Shown here: piece after piece, positions 44,740 through 54,700 of the stretch
How positions within the stretch are numbered: the stretch's first letter is position 1
Layout of the letters: the number at the start of each line of letters is the position of its first letter
Assembly (NCBI GenBank): GCA_024235935.1
Contig: JACKLL010000013.1
Location: forward strand, 30,365-94,364
Direction of reading: 5' to 3'
DNA from: Rhodoferax sp.
GTDB lineage: Bacteria; Pseudomonadota; Gammaproteobacteria; Burkholderiales; Burkholderiaceae_C
Length of the DNA: 64,000 nucleotides
Notes under the pieces: model-generated
Database searches by the model: none
What the model was told of the DNA's origin: nothing
What the model saw: the letters and a program-made list of their open reading frames with translations, nothing else
Program-made: the position numbers and the translations under genes

Positions 44740-44807
44740 CTTCGGAACGGCCGGGCGGTACCGACACGAATCCCATCCCATCCCATCATCCATCCCAAGG
44801 AAACCGC

Positions 44808-45866
44808 ATGTCCGCACCCCGTCTTTTCTCACTCCGAACCCTGGCAGCCGCAACGCTGACCGCCTGTCTTGCGACCTCGGCACTGGCCGCTGACCTCACA
44901 ATGCGGGTCGCCGGCAATTTCTCGTCCAACACCCGCCACTCCGAGGGCATCGAGCGCCCGTTCTTCACCGGACTGGCCAAGAGCACCGGCATCGACATGG
45001 ATGTGAAGTTCAATCCGATGGACGTCGTCAACGTGAAGGCCGAGGACGCGCTGCGGCTGTTGCGCTCCAATGTGTTCGACGTGATGTCGATCCAGATCGG
45101 CAGCGTGGCGCGCGACGATCCGTTTTTCGAGGGCATCGATCTGGCCGGCGTGTCGACCGACATGGGCAAGCTGCGCACGGCCATGGAAGCCTACCGCCAG
45201 GTCTTCGACAAGCGCCTGCAGGACAAGTTCAAGGCCAAGGCGCTGACGCTGTGGCCGTTCGGTCCGCAGGTGTTCTATTGCAACAAGCCCATCAAGTCCG
45301 TGGCCGACTTCAAGGGCTTGAAGATCCGCAGTTTCACGCCGTCGATGTCGGCCATGTTGCAGAACCTGGGCGCAACCCCGGTCACCCTGTCCTTCTCCGA
45401 GGTCTACTCGGCGCTTGGCAATGGCGTGGTGGACTGTGGCGTCACCTCGGCCAATTCCGGCAACTCGGGCAAGTGGCCTGAAGTGACGCAATACTTCTAC
45501 CCCTTGTCAGTGTCCGGCTCGGTGCAGGGGCACTTCGTCAGCCTGAATTTCTGGAACAAGCTCAATCCGCAGCAGCAGGCCAGGATCGCTGCGGAGTTCA
45601 AGAAGATGGAAGACCAGATGTGGGAACTGGCGGAAGAAGGCACGGCCGACTCCATCGCCTGCAACACCGGCAAGCCCTGCAAGAACGGCACGCCGTTCAA
45701 GATGACCCTGGTGTCGGTTTCGGCGGACGACGAAGCCAAGGTCAAGGCGGCGTCGGCGGCCACCGTGTTGCCGATGTGGAAGACGGTGTGCAACAAGGTC
45801 GATCCGACCTGCAGTGACACCTGGAACGCCACGGTCGGCAAGGCCCGCGGTCTGCAGATCAACTGA
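44808..45866 (+). CDS. dctP: TRAP transporter solute-binding protein (DctP)
   Basis: The 352-aa periplasmic protein has a Sec signal (TLTACLATSALAAD) and DctP-family features: GLKIRSFTPSMSAMLQNLGA with the ligand-contact arginine, and FSEVYSALGNGVVDCGVTSA. It has extra cysteines (CNTGKPC and CNKVDPTC near the C-terminus) that could form disulfides. It is followed by dctQ and dctM with overlapping junctions. A purine-derived acid from the adjacent uraD context is only a guess at the ligand. Confidence 0.9.
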   Translation: MSAPRLFSLRTLAAATLTACLATSALAADLTMRVAGNFSSNTRHSEGIERPFFTGLAKSTGIDMDVKFNPMDVVNVKAEDALRLLRSNVFDVMSIQIGSVARDDPFFEGIDLAGVSTDMGKLRTAMEAYRQVFDKRLQDKFKAKALTLWPFGPQVFYCNKPIKSVADFKGLKIRSFTPSMSAMLQNLGATPVTLSFSEVYSALGNGVVDCGVTSANSGNSGKWPEVTQYFYPLSVSGSVQGHFVSLNFWNKLNPQQQARIAAEFKKMEDQMWELAEEGTADSIACNTGKPCKNGTPFKMTLVSVSADDEAKVKAASAATVLPMWKTVCNKVDPTCSDTWNATVGKARGLQIN

Positions 45867-46540
45867 TGGCACCGCGCTCGGCGCCGCAGCCCCGCACGGC
45901 GCCGGGGCCCAATCCCATCAGCAGGCGCATCACGCCGGCCACCCGCTGGGCGGCCATCGCCTGCGGCTGGGTGGTCCTGGCCTATGCGCTGGCACTGACG
46001 CTCGAAATCCTGGGGCGCAAGCTTTTCAGCACCTCGTTCAAGGGCATCGACGAACTCGGCGGCTTCGTGCTGGCCATCGGTGCCGCTATTGGTGCATCCT
46101 ATGCCATGGCCAACCGCAGCCACACCCGGGTCGACGTCTTTTTGGTGCGCTTCCCGAAAATGGTGCAACGCTGGCTCAACGCACTGGCCATGGTCACGTT
46201 CGCGTTCTTTGCCTGCTTCGCCGCCTGGCGCGCGCTTGCCGTGCTGCAGGAGACGATCGAGCTCAAGAGCAGCGCCCCCAATCTGGAGCTGCCCCTGTGG
46301 CTGCCGCAACTGGGCTGGGTACTGGGCCTGGTGCTGCTGGCCCTGATCTCCCTGGCCTATGCGCTGCATGCCGGCTGGCTGCTGGCAACGCGGCGCCCGG
46401 AGATCAACGCCTGGTACGGGCCGGTCAGTGCGCAGGAAGAACTGGACGCCGAACTCGACGCACTGAACCGGCGCGGCGCAGGCACGCCGGCAGCGGTGGA
46501 ACCGGCGGTCGGCAACACGGCGCTGCATCCCCATGGCTGA
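45866..46540 (+). CDS. dctQ: TRAP transporter small permease (DctQ)
   Basis: The 224-aa protein has four membrane helices and the DctQ core around LEILGRKLFSTSFKGIDELG and AIGASYAMANRSHTRVDVFL. It bridges the binding protein and the large permease. The start overlaps the dctP stop by one base (TGATG), and its end overlaps dctM by eight bases. The C-terminal 50 residues are hydrophilic and longer than in many DctQ proteins. Confidence 0.9.
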   Translation: MAPRSAPQPRTAPGPNPISRRITPATRWAAIACGWVVLAYALALTLEILGRKLFSTSFKGIDELGGFVLAIGAAIGASYAMANRSHTRVDVFLVRFPKMVQRWLNALAMVTFAFFACFAAWRALAVLQETIELKSSAPNLELPLWLPQLGWVLGLVLLALISLAYALHAGWLLATRRPEINAWYGPVSAQEELDAELDALNRRGAGTPAAVEPAVGNTALHPHG

Positions 46541-47843
46541 CATATCGGTGGGCGCCGTCGGCGCCGGGTTCCTGCTGTTGATCGCACTGATGGGCATGGG
46601 CCTGCATGTCGCGTTCGTGATGTTCATTCTGAGCCTGGGGGGCGCCATCGCCTATATCGGGCTGCCGGTGGCACTGGAGTACGGTACGCAGTACTGGAGT
46701 GCCAACAACAACTTCGTGCTGGTGTCGGTGCCGCTGTTCATCCTGATGGGCGAGTTGCTGGTGCGCGGCGGCTTCACCGACAAGATGTACCGCTCGCTGT
46801 CCGACTGGCTGGCACCGCTGCCCGGGGGCCTGCTGCACTCCAATATCGGCGCATCGGCCTTGTTCGCCGCGGTCTCGGGGTCGTCGGTGGCCACGGCAGC
46901 GACCATCGGCACCGTGGCCCTGCCGGCGTTCCGCCAGCGCGGCTACAACGCGCGCCTGGTGCTGGGCACGATCGCCGCCGGCGCCACCCTGGGCATCCTG
47001 ATTCCACCGTCGATCAACATGATCATCTACGGCGCCATGACCAACACGTCGGTCGGCCAGCTGTATGCCGCCGGCGTCATACCCGGGTTGCTGCTGACCG
47101 CCTTGTTCATGCTGGTGGTGGTGGTCGCCTGCCTGTGGAAGCCCGCGTATGCCGGCACGCCGGAGCTGGCAACGCCGCTGCGCGACAAGTTGCTGCGCCT
47201 GCTGGACCTGGTGCCTCCGGTGACCGTCATCGTGCTGGTGATGGGCAGCATCTACGCCGGCTGGGCGACCCCGACCGAATCGGCGGCGCTGGGCGTGGTC
47301 GTATCGGCGCTGCTGTGCGCCGCGTACCGGCGGCTGAACATCGCGATGCTGCACGCGTCCTTCCTGACGACGCTGTCCATCACCGCGATGATCATGCTGA
47401 TCGCGGCGGCCGCGTTCTACCTGAACTTCGTGCTGGGCATGATGGGCGTGCCCGACATGCTGACCAGGTTCGTGACCAGCCTGAACGCGAGTTCGGGCCA
47501 GATCATCATCGTGCTGACCCTGCTGTACCTGTTGCTGGGCTGCTTTCTGGACGCATTGGCGATGGTGGTCGGCACCATTCCGATCGTGTTTCCGATCGTG
47601 GTGGCACTGGGCATCGACCCGGTGTGGTTCGGCATCTTCCTGGTGATCATGGCCGAACTCGCGCTGATCACGCCGCCGGTCGGCATGAACCTGTACGTGG
47701 TGCAGGGCGTGCGCGGCGAAGGCAACATCATCGACGTGATCTACGGCGTGCTGCCGTTCCTGGTGATCATGCTGGTGCTGATCGCGTTGTTGTGGTTCTT
47801 CCCCGCCATCGCGATGTGGCTGCCGTCCATCACCGCGAAGTAG
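46533..47843 (+). CDS. dctM: TRAP transporter large permease (DctM)
   Basis: The 436-aa protein has about twelve hydrophobic segments and DctM hallmarks: FVLVSVPLFILMGELLVRGG, SALFAAVSGSSVATAATIGT, GATLGILIPPSINMIIYGAM and ITPPVGMNLYVVQGV. It is the ion-coupled transport subunit. It ends against a hairpin that separates it from the convergent electron-transfer operon. Confidence 0.95.
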   Translation: MADISVGAVGAGFLLLIALMGMGLHVAFVMFILSLGGAIAYIGLPVALEYGTQYWSANNNFVLVSVPLFILMGELLVRGGFTDKMYRSLSDWLAPLPGGLLHSNIGASALFAAVSGSSVATAATIGTVALPAFRQRGYNARLVLGTIAAGATLGILIPPSINMIIYGAMTNTSVGQLYAAGVIPGLLLTALFMLVVVVACLWKPAYAGTPELATPLRDKLLRLLDLVPPVTVIVLVMGSIYAGWATPTESAALGVVVSALLCAAYRRLNIAMLHASFLTTLSITAMIMLIAAAAFYLNFVLGMMGVPDMLTRFVTSLNASSGQIIIVLTLLYLLLGCFLDALAMVVGTIPIVFPIVVALGIDPVWFGIFLVIMAELALITPPVGMNLYVVQGVRGEGNIIDVIYGVLPFLVIMLVLIALLWFFPAIAMWLPSITAK

Positions 47844-47859
47844 CCGCCAGGCGGCGGCT
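47842..47859. terminator. Possible terminator hairpin between dctM and the flavoprotein gene
   Basis: AGCCGCC (47842-47848) and GGCGGCT (47853-47859) form a 7-base-pair stem with loop AGGC, overlapping the dctM stop. The two genes converge here. There is no T-run. Confidence 0.4.
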
Positions 47860-47864
47860 GCCGC

Positions 47865-50392
47865 CTACGCGTTACCGCCTGCGTAGTCGAGGAACTTCTC
47901 GGGGCTGATGCGCAGCGCGGCGCCGGTCGGGCAGGCCCGCACGCAGGCCGGACCCGACTTGAGGTCCTTGCACATGTCGCACTTCACCGCCTTCTTGACG
48001 ACGTTGCCCTTGTCCTTGCCGGCCACTGCGACCTTGGGTGCGCTGACGCCGGGCTCACGCCCCACACCGGTCAGCAGCCAGGCCCACAGGCTGTTGATGC
48101 CACGCTTCTCGGCCAGCGGCGCCATCTGGATCACGCCGTAAGGACAGTTCTTCTCGCAATTGCCGCAGCCGATGCAGGCGTCCGAGATGTAGACCTCGCC
48201 GCCCGGAGAGCGATGGATCGCATCCGGCGGACAGTCCTTCATGCAGTGCGGGTGTTCGCAGTGGCGGCACGAGGTGGGCACGTGCAGATTGTCGAAGGTC
48301 GGCCCGGCCTCGCGGTCCAGCCGCGAGGTTCCGAAATGGGTGTCGGCACAGGCCTTCTCGCAGTTGTCGCAGCGGATGCACAGCGACTCGTCAATCAGCA
48401 GCACGTCGGTCGCCTCGCCCACACCCTGCTGCAGCAGGAACGAGATCAGGTTGCCCGATTTCTGGTTCGACGCCATCGCCTCGTTGGCCTGCAGCCGCGC
48501 CATGTACTGGTCGTCCAGATCGGCGCGCATCGCGGTGTTGGATGCCAGCACCTCGGTGACGTTGGTGGTCAGCAGCACGATGGCCTCGGTCGGCACCGCT
48601 GCCCGCACGGTGGCCGAGCGTGGTGCGTCGCGCATCAGCGCCATTTCGCCGACGTAGTTGCCCGCAGACACATAGGACAACACCACATCACGCCCGCCGA
48701 TGGCCCGCGACACCATCACCGAGCCCTTGCGGATCAGATACAGGCCGTCGGCCTTGTCGCCTTCGTTGAACAGCGCCTCGCCGTTCTTGAAGCGGCGGAT
48801 CTGCGCACCTTCGACCAGCCGGTTGAGCTGCTCTTCGCTGACATCGGCCGCCACATACTTGCGCACCGCGCGGCGCAAGGCCACCAGGTCGAGTTCGCGC
48901 CGCACCGCGTCCACCGAGGCCAGCACGCGCAGCATGGTGCGGCTGGGCGTCTCGAGCAGAATGCAGGCCGTCGAGGCCCGCACCTTGGCCGAACGCCGGC
49001 GCCCCGAAATCAGTCCCATCTCGCCGAAGAAATTGCCGGCGTCGAGCAGGATCGCCTTGGCCTCCGGGTCCGCATCCGAACCCTTGACCCGCACCGTGCC
49101 GCGCACAATGCTGAAGAAGGAGTTGGAATAGTCGTTGCGCCGGAAGATCACCTCGCCCTCCTTGGGCAGGCGGATGTCGCTCTCGAGCATCAGTTCGCGC
49201 AGCTGCAAAGGGCTCAGGCTTTGCAGCCAGGGCATGCTGGAGCCGACCATCGCCAGCACCCCGTCCACATCGCGCAATTCCGGATACGCCTGCAGTACGG
49301 CGGCGAAGCGCTTTTCCAGCAGCGGCTGGTCGGCCGGCACCACGGAGCGGCCGCAGACCGACTCGATGGCTTCGTAGCCCTGGTTCATCGCCTGCTTGAT
49401 CAGCGGGTAGCCACCCAGCGCACCCACCACGTAAAGCCCCGGCACCGAGGACTCGTAGGTCGGCGAGAGCGCGGGCAGCGCGGTCGGATCCTTGCTGCCG
49501 AACTGGATGCCGAAGCTCTCGACCAGCTTGCGCGGCGGAATCGCGCCCAGGCGGCCGATGACGCGGTGGCAGTCGATGATCTCCTCGCCCTGTGGCGTGT
49601 TGAGCACGACCTGCAGTCCCGGCTTGGCAACCCGGCCCTTCTGGCGCTTGGACAAATCGGCGACCTGCACCATCATGGTCGCGTTGACATTGGTCTGCTG
49701 CGCCGGATCCGCCTTGGCCAGCGGCTCCAGGTGGTCGATGCTGGTGCTGTAGCGGCAGGCCAGCAGGTTCTCGCGGATGGCCGCCTGGATCGCGCTGAGG
49801 TTGCCCTCCTTGCATCGGCTGAACTCGGCATTGCGGTTGAGCAGGATGACGCGGTTGTCGTTATCGGCCAGCGCCAGCGCATTCTCGATCGCCGCATCAC
49901 CGGCACCGACGACGATGATGGTCTCGCCGCCGTACGCGCGCGGGTCGTCCAGCTGGTATTGCACGTTGGGCGGGTTCTCGCCCGGAACACCCAGCGTGCG
50001 CAGATTGCCCTGCATGCCGATGCCCAGCACGATCTGCTCGGCGCCGATGAGTTCGCCGGTTTCCAGCGCAATCCAGAATGCCCCTTCTGGCCCTCGATGG
50101 CCACGACACGCGCATTGTTCTGGATCAGGGTGCCGCAGGCGACGATCTCGTCGTCGAAGCGGTTCAGGATGCTCTCGCGGGTTCCGGCCTCGAAACCCAA
50201 GGGGCTGCGCAGGTCCAGGAAGCCCGGCTCCGCCATCACGTGCTTGCCCTTCTGGTACTTGTAGATCGTGTCCGACAAGTGCGGCTGTGCTTCGAGCAGG
50301 ATATGCGACAGGCCCAGCTTGGCCGCATGCGCCGCGGCCGAGAGACCGGCCGGGCCCGATCCGATGATGGCGACGGTGAAGCGCTCGATCAT
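47865..50392 (-). CDS. Flavoprotein oxidoreductase with two cyclic-nucleotide-binding domains and a four-cluster ferredoxin (one frameshift)
   Basis: Read through one frameshift, this is an 842-aa fusion. Residues 1-320 are a thioredoxin-reductase-like FAD/NAD(P) module (AIIGSGPAGLSAAAHAAKLG; TIIVVGAGDAAIENALAL). Residues about 395-510 and 520-640 are two cNMP-binding folds (GNFFGEMGLISGRRRSAKVR; GNYVGEMALMRDAPRSATVR). Residues 670-830 hold four [4Fe-4S] cysteine sets of the HycB type, e.g. CIRCDNCEKAC and CIGCGNCEKNCP. The frame breaks near residue 103 at a four-C run (50081-50084). Restoring one base rejoins the protein exactly. It ends the operon and probably moves electrons between NAD(P)H and a cytosolic carrier, gated by a nucleotide. 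Confidence 0.85.
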
Positions 50393-50404
50393 GCCTTTTC
50401 CTTC

Positions 50405-51760
50405 TCAGCGGGTCGCCAGCGGCGTGGCCACCAGCGGCCGGAATCCGCGCAGCCGTTCCTGGAACTCTGCCGGCTTGTAGGCCTCGTCATAGCGCAGCAC
50501 GTCACGGATCGATGCCAGCCCCTTGTTCAGCGCCGCCCCCGACTTCAGCTGCCCGAGTTTGTGCAGCGTGTTGACGACGCTGCCCAGTGCCATCGCCGCC
50601 TGCTCGGCGCCGGCATAGTCCGGGTAGGCGCCCGACAGGCCGTCGTCGACCAGGGCCAGGGCCATGCTGCGCAATTGCTCGCGGCTCAGGCCGCGCACGG
50701 CGATCATTCTGGCGGCCTCGTCCGACAGGGCTTTCACATCCAGCGCGCGGGCCCGCATGTCGCCCTTGCCGGCAACCGCTTCATTCAGCGCCAGCACCGC
50801 GTTGCTGAACCGGGACGCCATTGGCGCATCGATCTCGGCCAGGATCAGCCGCAGCATCAGCATGCTCGACGCGTTGAGCCGCACCAGACCCGGGCTGATA
50901 GCCTTGCCGAAGGCGGTCCGTGGCTTCCAGCGGGTGTCCGCCATCGGGTGGTGGCAGGCATGGCAGTCGAACAGCGTCAGTTCGGGAAACGCGCCATCGC
51001 GGCCACGCTGCGGGTCGAGAAGAATGTCGATCTGGGTGCTGACGGCCACCGCCTGGCCGATGGCCCAGATCCGCACACCGTCGATATTGCCCTTGCGCCG
51101 GATGTAGTCGTCATCCACCTTGAAGTGCGCCGGCTGCAGGTTGGTGAAGGTCTCCATCTCGAAGCTCATGCGCGGATGGCCGGCCGCCATGATGCGGTGG
51201 CTGACGTATTTCTCCGACGATCCGAAGTGGCAGGACAGGCACAGCTTGGCGCGCGCCAGCGGCTGGTCCACCGGATACAGGCCATCGCGGATGTTGCTCG
51301 CGTGCGTGGCCTCGGGCGCGGTGTGCGAGGCGATCCAGCGCTGGGCCGGTCCGTGGCAGCCTTCGCAGCTGATGCCGTCCGCCACCGAATGGGCCGGTGC
51401 CGGCTTCGGTGCGCTGGCCGCCGGATGGTGCGCATGGCAGTCGACGCATTCGCGCGACAGATGGGCTGGCTGTGGCAGGCCGAGCTTGGCGGCGATGGAG
51501 CGCGACTGCGCGTTGGTCAGCAGGGCATAGGCGCGGGCATGCTTGTCCAGCCGCGACCAGACCACGTATTCATTCTGCACCACCGGCGAGCCATCCCAGC
51601 CAGCGATCGAACCATGGCACAGGGAACTGGCGCAATTGACGACGCCCAGCGTCTGGTCATGTGCCTGGTCTGGCAGCGTTTGCGCCATGGCCAGGCCACC
51701 GCACAGGGCCAGCGCAGACAGCAGGCAGCGGAGCCAGGACCAGGGGTTCAATATCGTCAT
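50405..51760 (-). CDS. Pentahaem c-type cytochrome
   Basis: The 451-aa protein has a signal peptide (CLLSALALCGGLAMAQT) and five haem-binding motifs in the first 300 residues: a non-standard CASSLCH (CX4CH), then CVDCH, CEGCH, CLSCH and CHACH. The C-terminal 170 residues are helical and haem-free. It is periplasmic and resembles cytochrome c552/c554-type multihaem folds only in general layout. It overlaps the large decahaem gene by four bases and lies 12 bases before the flavoprotein gene. Confidence 0.85.
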   Translation of the reverse strand: MTILNPWSWLRCLLSALALCGGLAMAQTLPDQAHDQTLGVVNCASSLCHGSIAGWDGSPVVQNEYVVWSRLDKHARAYALLTNAQSRSIAAKLGLPQPAHLSRECVDCHAHHPAASAPKPAPAHSVADGISCEGCHGPAQRWIASHTAPEATHASNIRDGLYPVDQPLARAKLCLSCHFGSSEKYVSHRIMAAGHPRMSFEMETFTNLQPAHFKVDDDYIRRKGNIDGVRIWAIGQAVAVSTQIDILLDPQRGRDGAFPELTLFDCHACHHPMADTRWKPRTAFGKAISPGLVRLNASSMLMLRLILAEIDAPMASRFSNAVLALNEAVAGKGDMRARALDVKALSDEAARMIAVRGLSREQLRSMALALVDDGLSGAYPDYAGAEQAAMALGSVVNTLHKLGQLKSGAALNKGLASIRDVLRYDEAYKPAEFQERLRGFRPLVATPLATR

Positions 51761-54700
51761 GGCTGGGCCTTGCGGGTTGGGACCGCGGCCACGGCCGGTG
51801 TCGTGGGACGCGGGGGCGGCTGGCCGACGTGGGAATACGAGGTGCCGGGGGTGTCGGTCACGGTCCAGACCGTGCCGTCCTGGCGCAGGTACAGCTTCTG
51901 CATCTCTGGCAGCGTCAGCGGGCGAGAGCCTATGCGTCCGAACACCGCGATCTGTCCTCCGGTTTCGTCGACCGCCCGGTCGCGGTCGAGTCCCTTGGAC
52001 AAGGATAGCGCAGGCGAGCGGGTGTCGCGCCAGGCAATCACCTGCGGCTTGGGCGCCGGCGAGAAGCCATAGAACTTGGGCTGGGTGTCGGGTGCGGTCA
52101 GCTGCACCACCTTGAGGCCACCGGCACCGTCGGCCACGTAGGCGAACAGCGAGGCATTGGTCGAGCCGACGATGACGTCCTGGCTGTCGACCAGGCTGGT
52201 GGCTGCGCTCTCGCCCTTTTGCAGCGTGGTCTCGATGCGCGGCTGCGTCGGCCGCTCAACGTCCACCACCACCAGTCCGTCGGCACCGGCCGCCACATAG
52301 GCATAGGTGCGCGCCACATAGACCTTGCGCGCATCGCGCAGCGGTACCACGGCGCCGGCAACCCGCTGCGGCTGGAGCGGAGAGGTCACATCGATCACCT
52401 CCAGCCCGTCGGCCGTCGTGACCCACAGGTAGCGGAACTGCAGCGCACTGGCACGCGCATCGCGCAGCGGAACGGTGGCGACCCAGCGCGGCTTGAGCGG
52501 ATCATCGACATCGACCACGGTCAGTCCGACCTTGGTCGTGATGTACAGGTAATGCCCGCCGACCGTGATGTGCCGCGCACCATCGAGCACGCCCTTGCGG
52601 GCACCCTCCCCGTTCCAGGTGACGGCGCGCTTGAGGAAATTGTTGCGCGGCTCGCCGTCCGCCAGCGTGTCGACGTCCACCACGATCAGGCCTTCGCGGC
52701 TGTCGGTGATGAAGGCGTAGTGGTAGATCGGATGAAAGGCCTGTTCCTGGTTGGTCACCCGCATCAGGTCGCCGACGTTGCGTGTGGGCGCGATCGGCTG
52801 GTTGGTCGGCAGCGCAACGCAGGTGGCGTTGCGGGAGGCGATATGGGTGTCCTGCCCCAGCGGGGAGAACGGCGCGCTGATGATCGGCTGCGAGATACCT
52901 TTGTTGGCAATGCTGGCCACATCGTAGACCCGCATGCCGCCGGCGCCTTCGGCCACGAAGAGGTATTCGCCGCGGGTCTGCACGCAGCTGGCCGCACCGT
53001 CGGTCGTGTGCGAATGCGAGATCTGCAGCCGCTTCTTGGCGTCCAGGTGCTGCTGGTACCAGTCCGGGTACGCGTAGCGCTGCAGGTAGCTGCCGATCAC
53101 CGCCTGCGGCTCGTCCCACTCGGTCACCTGCACCGCCTCGATGTCACTGGCGCCGCCGACCCAGGCCTTGAAGCCGACGAAGTTGACGAAGTTCGTGCCC
53201 TGCAGCAACAACTGGGCCATCGTCGCGTTGTTGTCGTTGGCGCTGTTGACGTGGCAATCCGAGCAGGTCTTGGTCTCGGTCTTGCGTTCGGTATGCGGGT
53301 AGTGCGGCGCGAAGGCCTGCGACGAGAATCCGCTGGCCGCAATCGGCGGCTGCTGGATGTAGATGCGCTCGCGGTTGGCATTGGTCGAGGACAGCACCAG
53401 CGCCGAGCTCGACCGCACCGGTGTGATCTTGCCCCCCTTGACCGGCCCGGCCCGGCCCAGCTGGAACATGTCGTCGCGCGCGACCTGCGGGTTGTAGGTC
53501 GCGTAGTTGCGCGTCTCGCCGCCTTCGTAGTGCAGCCGTTCGGTCTTGGCATTGGCCTGGATCGGCAGATGGCAGCCGGCACAGCTGGTGGTCCACGACA
53601 GGTGGCAGGTATAGCAGGCGACTTTCTCGTCGTCATGCGCATAGCTCTGGCCGGCGCTGGCCGTTCCCCAGGTGCCGTCCTGGCCAGCCTTGCCGGCCAG
53701 CATCAGCTTGGCACGGGCCGCCTTCTCGTTGTATTTCGGGTTGCCGACGGTCACCGAATCCTTGACCAGTGACATCTCCCACTCCAGCGTCGGATCCACC
53801 GCCGAACGCTGGAACAGCTTGTCACCGCGCCACTCGAAGCGGCGCCGCCCGTCCTGCGTGCGCAGCAGCTTCATGTCCATGCCACCGGGTTTGGCCGCCG
53901 GACCGGACGTGAACAGGCTCGGGTATTTCTTCGCGCTGCCGTGGCAATCCTTGCAGTCGATCTCGATCGCCGCCGCGACTTCACCGTAGATATGGCCGTT
54001 GCCATGCGCATCCTGCGCGAAGTGGCAATCCACGCACTGCATGCCCACGTCCAGGTGGACCGAGGTCAGGTGCACGGCCTTCTTGAACTTGTCCGGGTCA
54101 TCGTCCGAGACCGGCTGGTTGTTCTTGTCGACCAGTGTGCCCTTGCGGTCGCGCTTGAAGATCTGGCGGAAGTTCCAGCCGTGGCCGTGGTAGTCGGCGA
54201 ACTGTCCGTCCTTGAGTTGCGGGTTCAGCTCGGACACCTTCTTCGAGAACTCCGGGTCGCCCCACAGGCCCCGGGTCGCGGCCTCTTCCGGATTGCGGCT
54301 CAGGATCTTGCGCGCCTCTTCCGCGGTCGGGTATTTCTGCTTCTTCGGCCACATGAAGGGCGCGTCGGATTCGTAGTCCCACATCGTCGTGCCGTAGAAC
54401 GAGTTGACGAAGATGTTGGGCTGGTGCATGTGGCACACCATGCACTGCGAGGACGGAATCGCCCGCGTGAACTGGTGCGTGATCGGGTGGCCGGAGCGGT
54501 CCTTGGGGATGCTCGGGTCGGTGGTCACCGACTTGCCTTCGTGGCCGAATTTCGCATACGGCCCGGAATGCAGCGGGTCGCGGTCGTTGGCATAGGGCGT
54601 GTGGCAGGCGGTACAGCCCGACGACCGGTAGTCACCGGGTTGTTCGTTGGTACCCAGGAACCACAGGTGCGGGTCGTTGAGCCGCGTCTTGGTGATGTTG

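Noticed and set aside
50078..50088. Programmed ribosomal frameshifting in the flavoprotein gene
   Set aside because: The site is a short G run without a recognisable slippery heptamer or downstream stimulator, and other single-base breaks occur in the same operon, so a simple indel or sequencing error is more likely.
48213..50264. A 683-codon forward-strand open frame antisense to the flavoprotein gene
   Set aside because: It mirrors the reverse-strand gene, is histidine/arginine-rich as expected for antisense GC-rich frames, and has no domain features.
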